DNA of 56,730 nucleotides from the NCBI RefSeq assembly GCF_030064895.1, contig NZ_JASJEB010000046.1, positions 1 through 56,730 on the forward strand. The letters run 5' to 3'. Position numbers and translations under genes: made by a program. Source of the stretch: Crocosphaera sp. (lineage in GTDB: Bacteria > Cyanobacteriota > Cyanobacteriia > Cyanobacteriales > Microcystaceae). The notes below the pieces were generated by a model. The model saw nothing but the letters and a program-made list of their open reading frames with translations. It did no database searches and had not been told where the DNA came from. Shown here piece by piece: positions 47,265 to 56,730 of this stretch; position 1 is the stretch's first letter; each line of letters starts with the position of its first letter.

Positions 47265-47702
47265 ACAAAACCTCTTTTTGATTATCGTGAATTTGAGCAA
47301 ATATCAGCTATTTTAATTACTAAATTAGGCGACATATTAACATTGAACAACAGAGATTATAACTAAGTAGCGAATACATTATTTCCCAAACCTGTTAAAT
47401 CTATTGAGAAAATTGTAGATATTTAATTAATTAATGAATAATGATAATTATTTTTCTTAATTTGGGAATACTAAGATGATAAGAACTCAAGTTATTAATT
47501 GATATAGCAGTCAAAAATTAGTTAGGATTTTCTTTATACTTTAGCTGTCATTCCGAGGTACGAGGAATCTCTTTAAGGTTCTAACCATAATGCGTAGTGC
47601 TATACTATAATCATTAATTTTTAAAGTACTATTAGATGGCATTTTATTCTAATTTATGCTAGGCTATATAACTATTAAAATTTTTGATAATCAAAGAGCA
47701 AA
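47265..47702. other. Spacer upstream of sod and the TIR gene
   Basis: A 438-base divergent spacer. It is AT-rich and holds a dispersed-type segment GTCATTCCGAGGTACGAGG (about 47549) within a stretch that starts and ends with a CTATACT sequence (about 47535 and 47601). No gene or clear operator was recognised. Confidence 0.5.
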
Positions 47703-50700
47703 ATGGAAAAAACGTTTGATGCTTTTATTTCTTATGGACGTGCAGATAGTAAAGCTTTTGCCACAAAAATTTATGAACAATTAACAGCAAAGGGGTTTAA
47801 AGTTTGGTTTGATCAAAATGATATTCCCTTAGCTGTGGACTTTCAAGAACAAATTAATGATGGTATAGAAAAAGCACACAATTTTATTTTTATAATAGCA
47901 CCTCATTCCGTTAATTCTGAATATTGTCTCAAAGAAATTAATCTTGCTGTTAAATATAATAAACGCATTATTCCTTTACTTCACGTAGAAAGAATTACTC
48001 AAGAAATTTATCAACAAAGAAACCCGAATAAAACAGAAAAAGACTGGCAAAAACATCAAGCTAAGGGACTCCATTTAACTTATGGTAATCCCAAGATGCA
48101 CGAGATTATATGTAAAATAAACTCTCTTAATTTTGGAGAAAATGAAGATATTTTTGACAGTAAATTAAAAAAGTTAGTAGCAACAATTCACGAAAATAAA
48201 GATTACGTAGAACAACATACAAACTATTTAATACAAGGTTTAGAATGGACAATAAATCAACAGCAAACTAATTATTTATTAGTAGGAGAAGAAAGAAAAA
48301 AAGCAACAAATTGGTTATTGAAAAAATTTGAAGAATTACCCCCTTGTACTCCCAGTGATATTCACTGTGAATTTATTAGCGAAAGTATTAAAAATGCTAA
48401 TAATTTAATGACAGATGTTTTCTTAGCTTATGCAGAACAAGATGAGGACATTAAAGAGAAGATCCGTAAAAGCTTAATGCGAGAAAGTTTAACAGTTTGG
48501 ACAAATAAGACAGATATAAAAACAGGAATTACTTTTCAAGAAGCCATTAATCAAGGAGTAGAAGAAGCAGATAACTTTGTTTATTTAATTTCTCCACATA
48601 GTATAGAATCGGAATATTGTCAACAAGAATTAGCCCATGCTTTTGCCAATAATAAACGAATTATTCCCTTATTAATCCAAGAAATAGAGTTAGACTCAAT
48701 TCCTTCTCAGGTGAGAGAATTACAATTTATAGATTTTACAGCATATCAACAAGAAGAAAAATATCAAGAAAGCATTACTCAATTATTGAAAGAATTAAAA
48801 CAAGATTCTCATTATTATGAAAAACATAAAAGCTTGTTAGTCAAAGCCTTAAAATGGCAACGACAAAATTATAACTCAAGTTTATTACTGCGAGGTTATA
48901 ACTTACAACACTTTGAGGCTTGGTTAAAAACAGCACAAATAAGAAATGAACATCCTTCCATACCCTTACAAGAAAAATTTATTAATGCCAGTTTAAAGCA
49001 ACCAGAAAAAGCATCCTTAGAAGTCTTTATTTCTTATTCTCGGACAGACTCAGACCTAGCCCGAAAATTAAACGATCGCTTACAAGAATTAGGGAAAACA
49101 ACTTGGTTTGATCAAGAAAATATTGCCACAGGAACCGACTTTCAACAAGAAATTTATCGAGGCATTGAAAGTTCTGATCACTTCTTATTTATTATTTCTC
49201 CTAAGTCCATTAATTCCCCATATTGTGCCGATGAAGTGGAATATGCTCAAAAATTGGGGAAACGCTTTGTTACTATTTTGCATCGTCCTTTATCCGCTAA
49301 GGATAAACAAAAATTACATCCCACTTTAAAAAGTATAGAATGGCTGAATTTTAATCAACATGGAGGGGAATTTGCAGCTAATTTTAACGAGTTAGTGAGG
49401 ACATTAGACACAGATAGAGATCATGTTAGAAGTCATACAGAATGGTCACAAAAAGCATTAAAGTGGCAGCAAATGGAGCAAGATGAAGCCTTATTGTTGC
49501 GCGGTAGTGAGTTAAATATTGCCAAAAATTGGTTATCTGAGGCACAAAAAAATAATAAACAACCTGCTGCCACTGAGTTACAACAACAGTTTATTGGGGC
49601 GAGTCAGGAATTAAGCGATCGCCTGTTAAAAGAGAAAAAACAACGTAAAAGAAATGAGACGATAGCAGTTGTTGCTGCGTTTTTCCTCCTTACTTCATTC
49701 AGCATCTTTGCAGGTTTTCAGTGGCGGAAAGCGACAATATCTCAGATTGAGGCTTTGAGACAATCGACACAACTGAACAGGCAATCCAATCAAGACATAG
49801 AAGCATTGCTAGACTATTTAAAGATAGTAAAGTTACTCAATAGTGGACTGTTGAAGTTATTCAAACCCCATGAAGAACTCAAAAATCTTAGACAAGCGAT
49901 ACCAAAAGTAGTTTATACAACGCGAGAATTCAACCGATTGGAAACAGATGGGTTGCCAGTTCACACAGTCGATTTTCAGTCCATTGTAGACAGTGAGATG
50001 ATTATTACTCAGGATACTCGGGGAATATCCCTATGGCATTTAGATGGCAAACTGAAGCAAAAATATACTTGGAAGGAAGTCGACGCTATATTAGAGCAGT
50101 CAGATGGCAATCTTTACCAAACACTTAAAGAAAAGTATTTACTTCCCGTATTTTCTTTTAGCCCTGATGGCAAGATGTTAGCTCAGTACAATGAGCATGG
50201 AAAAGTCTTTGTATTGAATAATGATGGAACTTTACATAAAACCTTTCAAGCCTCTAACAGAATGATAACCGAAATCAAATTCAGTCCCGATAGTCGGATA
50301 ATTGCTACGGCAAGTTGGGACAGTGAGGTTAAACTGTGGAATTTAGATGGGACTTTGTCTAAAAAATTACAAGGACATTCCGAATCAGTTAATGGGTTAG
50401 ATTTCAGCAGTGACGGAGAGATCATTGCTACGGCGAGTAATGACAAAACAGTTAAACTCTGGAATCTAGATGGTAGCTTGCTAAAAACTCTTAAAGGACA
50501 TCAAGCAGAGGTTTGGGGTGTTAGTATTAGCCCTGACAGTCAGATGATTGCTACAGCGAGTAATGATGGAACAGTTAAACTCTGGAACCGCAAAGGTACT
50601 TTGCTAAAAACGTTTGAAGGACATCAAAATGTAGTGAGGGCTGTAGGATTTAGTAGGGATGGTAAGGTTCTCGCATCGGCAGGTGATGATGGTACGGTGA

Positions 50701-51731
50701 AACTCTGGCAACTACCAGGTACGCCTTTGACACGTTTAAACCATACTTTAGATGAAGTTCACACGGTAAGTTTTAGCCCTGATAGCCAGAAACTGGCTAC
50801 CACTAGAGGACATGGTCATGCAACTTTTTGGGACAAGGATGGCATGAAACTCGAAACTAAACAAAAGCACTATGGACCAATTAGTATCTTAAAGTTTAGT
50901 CCTGATGGCAAGTTGATTGTCTCAGCTGCTGGGGATAGAAGTGTGAGAGTTTCTCTCGCTGATGGTTCCTCTTCATTTCTTTTAGAAGGGCATATAGGGG
51001 AAGTGACCCAACAAGAAGTTCTGGCCGTGAGTTTTAGCCCGAATAGTCAAATATTTGTTCTTGGGGATATTAAAGGGAAGATTAAAATCTGGGGACGAGA
51101 TCGTACCTTACAGAAAACTGTTGAGGGACATAATGGGAGAATTTGGGAAGTCAGTTTTAGTTCTGATGGTGAAGTGTTTGCTTCAGGAAGTGATGATGGA
51201 ACAGTAAAACTCTGGAACAGAGACGGCTCTTTCAATAGAACGATTTTAGAACATGATCATCGCGTTTTTGGAGTCGCTTTCAGTCCTGAGCAAAACCGAA
51301 ACAAGCAAATAATTGCTGTAGCAGTTGCCAACGGGACAGTCAAACTCTTCAACAGAGATGGCATCGAAATAAAAACATTTCAAGCCCATGATCGTATAGT
51401 GAGTGCGGTCGCTTTCAGTCCCAATGGTGAGCTAATAGGAACAGTCGGTTATGATAAAACGGTGAAATTATGGAACAGAGATGGCACCTTGCATAAAACT
51501 TTTTATGGTCATGACGATGATGTGAAAACATTAGCTTTTAGCCCTGATGGCAAGACACTTGCTTCAGTTAGTAAGGATAATACAGTTAATCTTTGGAATT
51601 TGGATGCAGGGCTAGATTTAGATAGTCTCTCAGAATATACTTGTGATTGGCTCAGAAATTATTTAGAGCATCATCCTAATCTTAAGGAGGAAGAGAGAAA
51701 ATTATGTGATGGGATAGGTGAGGAGAAATAG
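47703..51731 (+). CDS. Triple-TIR, single-TM, WD40 protein
   Basis: A 1342-residue protein. Three TIR domains lie at about 1-130, 234-350 and 437-560; each has the putative NADase Glu (E78, E309, E511) in a YCxxE motif and is followed by a similar linker with a KALKWQ...LLRG.EL..A..WL pattern. One TM helix follows (about 654-674), then about 13 WD40 repeats (750-1305; SPDG, TVKLWN) that could form two propellers, then a cyanobacterial C-terminal tail (CDWLRNYL..., LCDGI). A role in sensing and NAD depletion or signalling is inferred from TIR biology. Confidence 0.92.
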   Translation: MEKTFDAFISYGRADSKAFATKIYEQLTAKGFKVWFDQNDIPLAVDFQEQINDGIEKAHNFIFIIAPHSVNSEYCLKEINLAVKYNKRIIPLLHVERITQEIYQQRNPNKTEKDWQKHQAKGLHLTYGNPKMHEIICKINSLNFGENEDIFDSKLKKLVATIHENKDYVEQHTNYLIQGLEWTINQQQTNYLLVGEERKKATNWLLKKFEELPPCTPSDIHCEFISESIKNANNLMTDVFLAYAEQDEDIKEKIRKSLMRESLTVWTNKTDIKTGITFQEAINQGVEEADNFVYLISPHSIESEYCQQELAHAFANNKRIIPLLIQEIELDSIPSQVRELQFIDFTAYQQEEKYQESITQLLKELKQDSHYYEKHKSLLVKALKWQRQNYNSSLLLRGYNLQHFEAWLKTAQIRNEHPSIPLQEKFINASLKQPEKASLEVFISYSRTDSDLARKLNDRLQELGKTTWFDQENIATGTDFQQEIYRGIESSDHFLFIISPKSINSPYCADEVEYAQKLGKRFVTILHRPLSAKDKQKLHPTLKSIEWLNFNQHGGEFAANFNELVRTLDTDRDHVRSHTEWSQKALKWQQMEQDEALLLRGSELNIAKNWLSEAQKNNKQPAATELQQQFIGASQELSDRLLKEKKQRKRNETIAVVAAFFLLTSFSIFAGFQWRKATISQIEALRQSTQLNRQSNQDIEALLDYLKIVKLLNSGLLKLFKPHEELKNLRQAIPKVVYTTREFNRLETDGLPVHTVDFQSIVDSEMIITQDTRGISLWHLDGKLKQKYTWKEVDAILEQSDGNLYQTLKEKYLLPVFSFSPDGKMLAQYNEHGKVFVLNNDGTLHKTFQASNRMITEIKFSPDSRIIATASWDSEVKLWNLDGTLSKKLQGHSESVNGLDFSSDGEIIATASNDKTVKLWNLDGSLLKTLKGHQAEVWGVSISPDSQMIATASNDGTVKLWNRKGTLLKTFEGHQNVVRAVGFSRDGKVLASAGDDGTVKLWQLPGTPLTRLNHTLDEVHTVSFSPDSQKLATTRGHGHATFWDKDGMKLETKQKHYGPISILKFSPDGKLIVSAAGDRSVRVSLADGSSSFLLEGHIGEVTQQEVLAVSFSPNSQIFVLGDIKGKIKIWGRDRTLQKTVEGHNGRIWEVSFSSDGEVFASGSDDGTVKLWNRDGSFNRTILEHDHRVFGVAFSPEQNRNKQIIAVAVANGTVKLFNRDGIEIKTFQAHDRIVSAVAFSPNGELIGTVGYDKTVKLWNRDGTLHKTFYGHDDDVKTLAFSPDGKTLASVSKDNTVNLWNLDAGLDLDSLSEYTCDWLRNYLEHHPNLKEEERKLCDGIGEEK

Positions 51732-51813
51732 TTCACCATTAGATAAACAGATTATGTGTCTAATTGATGGAAAATACCCTTTTGCAAAGAATAACCCTTG
51801 AGGAAATTATTCA

Positions 51814-51966
51814 ATGGATAAACTAGAAAAATACCAACAAATTATTGATATTTCAGTTTATTATGAATTACAAAATTGCAAATTGATCGAGGTGAAATTA
51901 AATAAAAAACAAGTTCTCTGCATTTTATTGGCTTCAATGGTGGCATTAGGCTACCTTTTGGCTTAA
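51814..51966 (+). pseudogene. Possible remnant of a XisI-like gene
   Basis: A 50-residue ORF (MDKLEKYQQIIDISVYYELQ...) whose first residues resemble the XisI/FdxN-element excision factor family (MDKL..Y..II pattern) but which then diverges into a hydrophobic tail and overlaps the end of the HicB gene on the other strand. Probably a decayed fragment; low confidence. Confidence 0.3.
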
Positions 51967-52188
51967 ATTTAGATCAATCCCATCAAGAATAGGAAAAGAA
52001 TGGCCTAAACGAAACCCTAAAATAATCCAACCTTCAAGGGCATCTTGTAAATCTTCTCGACAACCTTCTAAGGTATTACCATTACCCCAAACCCCCTCAC
52101 ATTCAGCAATTTCTCCATAGAAAGTTCCATCCTCAAGCAATTCGTACTTTGCTTTTTCCATTGCTGTAGCAATATATTTAGTTAACAT
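51946..52188 (-). CDS. HicB-like antitoxin, orphan
   Basis: An 80-residue protein with the HicB partial RNase H-like fold: MEKAKYELLEDGTFYGEIAE, CEGVWGNGNTLEGCREDLQD, ALEGWIILGF. In HicAB systems HicB neutralises the HicA toxin. No HicA is found next to it, so it may act alone or with a distant partner. ATG at codon 10 is an alternative start. Confidence 0.82.
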   Translation of the reverse strand: MLTKYIATAMEKAKYELLEDGTFYGEIAECEGVWGNGNTLEGCREDLQDALEGWIILGFRLGHSFPILDGIDLNLSQKVA

Positions 52189-52347
52189 GGAATTAAAACT
52201 AATGAAAGCTAATATCTATGATAGTATTTTGACATAAAAAATACAAAAAAAAGCTTAAGAATTATCCAAGAAACCGAAAACTTAGCACTAGAATGTAAAG
52301 CACACACTACATTGCAACTCTTATCCCTCATATTTTAAGGAGACACC

Positions 52348-52599
52348 ATGACAGAATCTCGTCGAGAACAATATTTTAATTTAATCGATCAATTAATGCG
52401 TTGTCCCAATGGAGAAGAACCCAAATTATTAACCGAAAATAGTGAATTATTGGATCAAGGTTTTATAGAATCTTTAGTCCAAGTTTCTACTATGATGGCC
52501 CACGAAAATAACCCCGATGGTGCTAAATTTTTAATTCATGTTGCCCGTCAATTAGCAAAAGAATTAGGACTTTATCCTGAAGTTCCAGTTAATAGTTAA
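52348..52599 (+). CDS. Small cyanobacterial protein of unknown function
   Basis: 83 residues with AAGGAGACACC before the ATG, a very strong ribosome-binding site. Sequence (YFNLIDQLMRCPNGEEPKLL, LLDQGFIESLVQVSTMMA) matches a short helical segment also seen at the N-termini of cyanobacterial TPR/CHAT proteins. Here it stands alone. The strong start suggests real expression. Function unknown. Confidence 0.7.
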   Translation: MTESRREQYFNLIDQLMRCPNGEEPKLLTENSELLDQGFIESLVQVSTMMAHENNPDGAKFLIHVARQLAKELGLYPEVPVNS

Positions 52600-52684
52600 A
52601 ATAGTTAACAGTGATCCGTAAATTGTAAACAAAACTGCTTACTGATCACTGGTAACTGATAACTGATAACTGTATCAATTGATT

Positions 52685-53344
52685 ATGTTAAAGAATATTC
52701 TCTCAATTTTTCTCCAGCCAAATTGTCCTCTATGTGAAAGAGCAACCACCGAAGAAATTTGTAATTATTGTCAGAAACAACTTAAAAGTTGTCAATTAAA
52801 AGAACCTAAAAAATTTTGGCAAGGAGACTTACCCTTATTTGTTTGGGGAGAATACGACGGTAAATTAAAACAGGCGATCGCAGCTTTAAAATACGATAAA
52901 AATCCTCAAATTGGAGAACTTTTAGGCTTTTTATTAGCAGAAAGTTGGCAAAAATACTCTTTAATTAATACTAAAATAAAACCTTTAATTATTCCCATTC
53001 CTCTCCATAAAAGCAAAGAAAAAATCAGAGGATTTAATCAAGCAGACATCATAGCAAGAGGATTTTGTCAAGTAACGAAATATCCTTTAAATACACAAGG
53101 TTTAATAAGAATACGTCAAACCAAAGCAATGTTTAGGTTGAATTTTGAAGAAAAAGAAAACAATATAAAAGGAGCATTTAAACTAGGAAAATCTCTAGAA
53201 AATAATTCCTTATCCAGACCAGTTTTATTAGTTGATGATATTTATACCACAGGAACAACAGTTAAAGAAGCTGCTAGAATTTTACGCAATAAAGGAATTA
53301 AAGTGTTAGGGGTGCTTGCCGTTTCTACGCCCCGTCATCTATAA
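52685..53344 (+). CDS. comF: ComF family phosphoribosyltransferase-like protein
   Basis: 219 residues from ATG 52685. An N-terminal zinc ribbon (NCPLCERATTEEICNYC) is followed by a type I PRTase domain with the PRPP-binding loop VLLVDDIYTTGTT and PLHKSKEKIRGFNQADIIA. ComF proteins take part in DNA uptake and natural competence in transformable bacteria. The length fits. It is separated from neighbours by repeat-rich spacers. Confidence 0.88.
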   Translation: MLKNILSIFLQPNCPLCERATTEEICNYCQKQLKSCQLKEPKKFWQGDLPLFVWGEYDGKLKQAIAALKYDKNPQIGELLGFLLAESWQKYSLINTKIKPLIIPIPLHKSKEKIRGFNQADIIARGFCQVTKYPLNTQGLIRIRQTKAMFRLNFEEKENNIKGAFKLGKSLENNSLSRPVLLVDDIYTTGTTVKEAARILRNKGIKVLGVLAVSTPRHL

Positions 53345-53519
53345 TATATCCCTACGCATTAAAGTTAGGACATTTTATTTATTTCTGTTGCCTGTTTCCC
53401 TATTCCCTGTTCCCTAAAACAAAAATATATGTGTCCTAACAATTTTTTGTAATGCTATAAGTCAGGTTCAGGTGAATACTAATAAAAAAATATTAACTGT
53501 TTTACCTAATTTTAAACCC

Positions 53520-54356
53520 ATGATTAAACCAAAAAAAATATATATTACCTTACTGATTGGCAGTTGTTTTTCCTTGGGAAATATCGCTTTAAATTTTGCA
53601 GAGAGTTTCGCTCAAGAAAACCCAGAAATACCTCAAGAAAACATTTTAGAAGATTCAGAAGAAACCCCATTATTAACAGCTAAAGACTGGTATAACAAAG
53701 GTTTTGATGAAATCGAAGCCAGGAACTATCAAGGAGCGATCGCAGCTTTTTCTGAGTCCATAAAACTCGACCAAACCGATGCAGATACTTATTATAATCG
53801 GGGTTATTCTTACCTACTTTTAGAGCAGTTTGAAGAATCAATTAAAGATTATGATAAAGCCATAGAATTAAACCCTGATTTTGCCTATGCTTATGGAAAT
53901 CGTTGTTATGCTTATTATCAACTAAAAAATCATGGGCAAGCTATTGCAGATTGTTCAAAAGCCATTGAATTAGAATCCAAATATGGAGACTTTTATATTT
54001 ATCGAGGTAATGCAAAAGATGATTTAGAAATGCACGAAGCAGCAATCTTAGACTATAATCAAGCCATTATTATTAGTCCCAATAACCCTAAAGCTTATTA
54101 TAATCGTGGTTTAGCTTATAATCGTTTAGGTAAATCCTTACAAGCGGTTGAAGACTATAGTAAAGCCATTCAATTTAATCTCAATTTTGCCGATGCTTAT
54201 CATAACCGAGGAGTAACTCAATTTAAACTAGAAGAACAAGAAAAAGGTATCGCCGATCTCATAAAAGCAGCACAATTATTTAGACAACAAGGTAACACAG
54301 ATCGTGCCGAAAAATCCTTGAATACCATTCAACAATTACAGAAAGCAGAAATTTAA
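53520..54356 (+). CDS. Secreted TPR protein
   Basis: 278 residues from ATG 53520; an upstream GTG gives a 16-residue longer form. A signal peptide is visible (PKKIYITLLIGSCFSLGNIAL), cleaved near FAESFAQE. About six TPR units follow (YYNRGYSYLLLEQFEESIKD, DYDKAIELNPDFAYAYGNRC). Such proteins scaffold periplasmic or thylakoid-lumen complexes. Partner unknown. Confidence 0.82.
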   Translation: MIKPKKIYITLLIGSCFSLGNIALNFAESFAQENPEIPQENILEDSEETPLLTAKDWYNKGFDEIEARNYQGAIAAFSESIKLDQTDADTYYNRGYSYLLLEQFEESIKDYDKAIELNPDFAYAYGNRCYAYYQLKNHGQAIADCSKAIELESKYGDFYIYRGNAKDDLEMHEAAILDYNQAIIISPNNPKAYYNRGLAYNRLGKSLQAVEDYSKAIQFNLNFADAYHNRGVTQFKLEEQEKGIADLIKAAQLFRQQGNTDRAEKSLNTIQQLQKAEI

Positions 54357-54363
54357 AAATGTA

Positions 54364-54399
54364 GAATGTAGAATAAATTTTTCTGCTTATTCTACATTC
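54364..54399 (+). terminator. 13-base inverted repeat after the TPR gene
   Basis: Perfect arms GAATGTAGAATAA/TTATTCTACATTC with a 10-base loop, just downstream of the TPR stop, so a likely transcript end before dnaK. The rest of the spacer to 54633 has CTGTTCACTG-type repeats. Confidence 0.65.
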
Positions 54400-54633
54400 G
54401 ACTTATTCATTATTTGACCGTCACTGTTAACTGCTAACTGTTCACTGTTCACTGTTCATTGTTAACTCAACCATCAAACCGTCATTTCTAGGTTCGGAAA
54501 ACTACACTACCCGAGAGAACACCGATCCCGTCACTATAGATATGAGTCATAAACACTCAAAAAAACCCATTATTAATACTTAGGCTGATTAACAGCATTG
54601 AGTAAGTCATATAGTAATTACGGAGTCTAGGAT

Positions 54634-56553
54634 ATGGGAAAAGTTGTCGGTATTGATTTAGGAACCACCAACTCATGTGTAGCAGTAATGGAAGGGGGAA
54701 AACCCACCGTTATCGCTAACGCAGAAGGGTTTAGAACCACCCCTTCTGTGGTCGCTTACGCCAAAAACGGCGATCGCTTAGTCGGACAGATTGCTAAGCG
54801 TCAAGGTGTAATGAACCCCGATAATACTTTTTATTCAGTTAAACGCTTCATTGGTCGTAAACACGAAGAAGTGACCAACGAAGCAACAGAAGTATCATAT
54901 AAAGTCCTAAGAGATAGCAACGCCAACGTTAAATTAGATTGTCCGGCCCAAGGTAAACAATTTGCCGCCGAAGAAATCTCCGCCCAGGTTCTGCGTAAAT
55001 TAATTGAAGACGCTAGTAAATACCTTGGAGAAACCGTTACCGAGGCCGTCATCACCGTTCCTGCTTATTTTAACGACTCTCAGCGTCAAGCTACAAAAGA
55101 CGCGGGAAAAATCGCTGGAATTGAAGTAAAACGTATTATTAACGAACCCACCGCCGCTTCTTTGGCCTACGGGTTAGATAAAAAAAGTAACGAAACCATC
55201 CTCGTATTTGACTTAGGGGGTGGAACCTTCGACGTATCCATTCTCGAAGTAGGGGACGGTGTTTTTGAAGTATTAGCCACCTCTGGAGACACCCACTTAG
55301 GAGGAGACGACTTTGATAAAAAAATTGTCGATTTTCTCGCCGGCGAATTCCAAAAAAATGAAGGAATTGATCTACGCAAAGATAAACAAGCATTACAACG
55401 CTTGACCGAGGCAGCCGAAAAAGCCAAAATTGAGCTTTCTAGCGTCACCCAAAGCGAGATTAACCTTCCCTTCATCACCGCTACCCAAGAAGGTCCCAAA
55501 CACCTCGACACCACTTTAACAAGGGCCCAATTTGAAGAACTCTGTTCCGATCTCATCGATCGCAGTCGCATCCCCGTAGAAAAAGCTATGAAGGATGCTA
55601 AACTCAGCAACAGCAATATCGATGAAGTGGTACTGGTTGGAGGTTCCACCCGTATTCCTGCCGTACAAGAATTAGTCCAAAAAATCCTCAACAAAGAACC
55701 CAACAAAGGGGTTAACCCCGATGAAGTGGTCGCTATGGGTGCAGCTATTCAAGGGGGTGTCTTAGCCGGTGAAGTTAAAGATATCCTTCTCTTGGACGTA
55801 ACTCCCCTATCCCTCGGTGTAGAAACCTTGGGCGGTGTCATGACCAAAATTATTCCCCGTAACACCACCATTCCCACCAAAAAATCTGAGGTCTTCTCTA
55901 CAGCAGTTGATAATCAAAGCAATGTAGAAATTCATGTTCTCCAAGGGGAACGGGAAATGGCCAAAGATAACAAAGACTTAGGGTTATTCCGCTTAGATGG
56001 TATTCCTTTTGCACCCCGTGGAATACCTCAAATTGAAGTTACCTTTGATATCGATGCTAACGGTATCCTCAATGTGACTGCTAAGGATAAAGGTACCGGT
56101 AAAGAACAGTCTATTAGTATTACTGGGGCTTCAACCTTACCCGATAACGAAGTTGACCGCATGGTTCAAGAAGCGGAAGCTAACGCTAGTGAAGATAAGG
56201 AACGTCGGGAAAAAATCGACCGTAAGAACCAAGCTGACTCCTTAGTGTATCAAGCTGAAAAACAACTGACTGAGTTAGGGGATAAGGTTCCTGAAGCTGA
56301 TAAAACCAAAGCTGAAGGGTTGATCAAAGACCTCAAAGAAGCGATCGCCCAAGATGATGACGATAAGATCAAGTCCTTAACCGAAGAGTTACAACAAGTT
56401 CTCTACAGTATTGGTAGCAGCGTCTATCAGCAAGCCGGTGGCGCACCTGAAGGGGCCCCTGGTGCTGATACTGGAACCCCTCCTGGTGGCGGAACTTCTG
56501 GCGGTGGCGATGATGTCATTGACGCAGAATTTTCTGAGTCTGACCCTAAATAA
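54634..56553 (+). CDS. dnaK: Hsp70 chaperone DnaK
   Basis: A 639-residue Hsp70: ATPase motifs [31 protein letters not shown] and the [11 protein letters not shown] loop; substrate-binding domain with [15 protein letters not shown]; and a Gly-rich tail ending [14 protein letters not shown]. It folds proteins with DnaJ/GrpE. Length and tail are those of the major cyanobacterial DnaK2 type. GGAG before the ATG is a plausible ribosome-binding site. Confidence 0.98.
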   Translation: MGKVVGIDLGTTNSCVAVMEGGKPTVIANAEGFRTTPSVVAYAKNGDRLVGQIAKRQGVMNPDNTFYSVKRFIGRKHEEVTNEATEVSYKVLRDSNANVKLDCPAQGKQFAAEEISAQVLRKLIEDASKYLGETVTEAVITVPAYFNDSQRQATKDAGKIAGIEVKRIINEPTAASLAYGLDKKSNETILVFDLGGGTFDVSILEVGDGVFEVLATSGDTHLGGDDFDKKIVDFLAGEFQKNEGIDLRKDKQALQRLTEAAEKAKIELSSVTQSEINLPFITATQEGPKHLDTTLTRAQFEELCSDLIDRSRIPVEKAMKDAKLSNSNIDEVVLVGGSTRIPAVQELVQKILNKEPNKGVNPDEVVAMGAAIQGGVLAGEVKDILLLDVTPLSLGVETLGGVMTKIIPRNTTIPTKKSEVFSTAVDNQSNVEIHVLQGEREMAKDNKDLGLFRLDGIPFAPRGIPQIEVTFDIDANGILNVTAKDKGTGKEQSISITGASTLPDNEVDRMVQEAEANASEDKERREKIDRKNQADSLVYQAEKQLTELGDKVPEADKTKAEGLIKDLKEAIAQDDDDKIKSLTEELQQVLYSIGSSVYQQAGGAPEGAPGADTGTPPGGGTSGGGDDVIDAEFSESDPK

Positions 56554-56577
56554 TAATTATTTAGTCTAGTTTTGAGG

Positions 56578-56608
56578 AGCATCTTAATTAAAGATGCTTC
56601 TTTTTTTT
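56578..56608 (+). terminator. Intrinsic terminator after dnaK
   Basis: AGCATCTT/AAGATGCT stem with a 5-base loop, directly followed by TCTTTTTTTTG. The clearest rho-independent terminator in the window. Confidence 0.9.
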
Positions 56609-56693
56609 GTCTGTTTAATTATACCTGAACTTCCCCCCATATATATATACTACTTTTGACTGAAAACCCTATCTATAAAGGCTTTTAGCCTAC

Positions 56694-56729
56694 ATCTCTT
56701 TTGTGTCCATACATGGACACAAAAGAGAT
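56694..56729. repeat. Perfect 17-base inverted repeat at the window edge
   Basis: Arms ATCTCTTTTGTGTCCAT and its reverse complement, separated by AC. Could be a terminator of a convergent gene outside the window or an end of a small mobile repeat; only part of the context is visible. Confidence 0.6.
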
Positions 56730-56730
56730 A

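Noticed and set aside
55167-55706. 179-codon minus-strand ORF within dnaK
   Set aside because: Antisense shadow of a highly biased gene; no family or start signal.

Overview
The window is a chromosomal segment of a diazotrophic cyanobacterium, most like a unicellular Cyanothece/Crocosphaera-type strain. The signs are HIP1 octamers (GCGATCGC, e.g. at 22836), the cyanobacterial nif gene order, cyanobacteria-only families (Asr1405, DUF2949, CCE_0567, Mo-nitrogenase C-terminal protein), PatA-type response regulators, and heptameric short tandem repeats in many spacers. The species name is inferred from gene order, not proven.

Region 1 (about 324-11702, + strand) is a chemotaxis-like signalling operon of the type IV pilus/phototaxis kind: a CheY-like regulator, CheW, two membrane MCPs, a large hybrid CheA, then a PATAN-REC protein with a decayed GGDEF domain. 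The first MCP lacks four residues at the signalling hairpin tip, and CheA carries in-frame repeat insertions. A convergent membrane protein (11920-13656, -) separates this from the nif genes.

Region 2 (13878-41053) is a large contiguous nitrogen-fixation island organised around a divergent control region at 18517-19489. Leftward run cysE2/nifP, an Asr1405 family gene, a DUF2949 gene, nifV, nifZ, nifT, a thioredoxin-like [2Fe-2S] protein and an ArsC-like nitrogenase-associated protein. Rightward run nifB, a small ORF in the place where fdxN is expected, nifS, nifU, nifH, nifD, nifK, a Mo-nitrogenase C-terminal family gene, nifE, nifN, nifX, a DUF269 gene, CCE_0567, nifW, hesA, hesB, fdxH, two unrecognised genes, feoB (broken into two frames), feoA, a modB-modC fusion and fdxB. 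Together these supply Fe-S precursors (NifS/U, CysE), homocitrate (NifV), FeMo-co assembly (NifB/E/N/X), the nitrogenase enzyme (NifHDK), electron donors (FdxH, FdxB), and iron and molybdenum uptake. The nifU-nifH spacer holds a chain of hairpins and a 13-codon ORF with a strong ribosome-binding site.

Region 3 (41132-52188) looks like a defence/stress accessory island: a MazF-type toxin pair, a two-gene NLR-type system (small helical effector plus NB-ARC-TPR NTPase) whose proteins share a short motif at facing ends, as in amyloid-signalling pairs, a VapBC pair with a duplicated vapC 5' fragment, a TPR-like protein, a membrane-anchored Mn superoxide dismutase, a triple-TIR WD40 receptor-like protein, and an orphan HicB. 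The NLR pair is the most likely under-described system here.

Region 4 (52348-56553) is housekeeping: a small cyanobacterial protein, a ComF-type phosphoribosyltransferase, a secreted TPR protein and dnaK, followed by a clear terminator. No rRNA, tRNA, CRISPR array or intact insertion sequence was seen.
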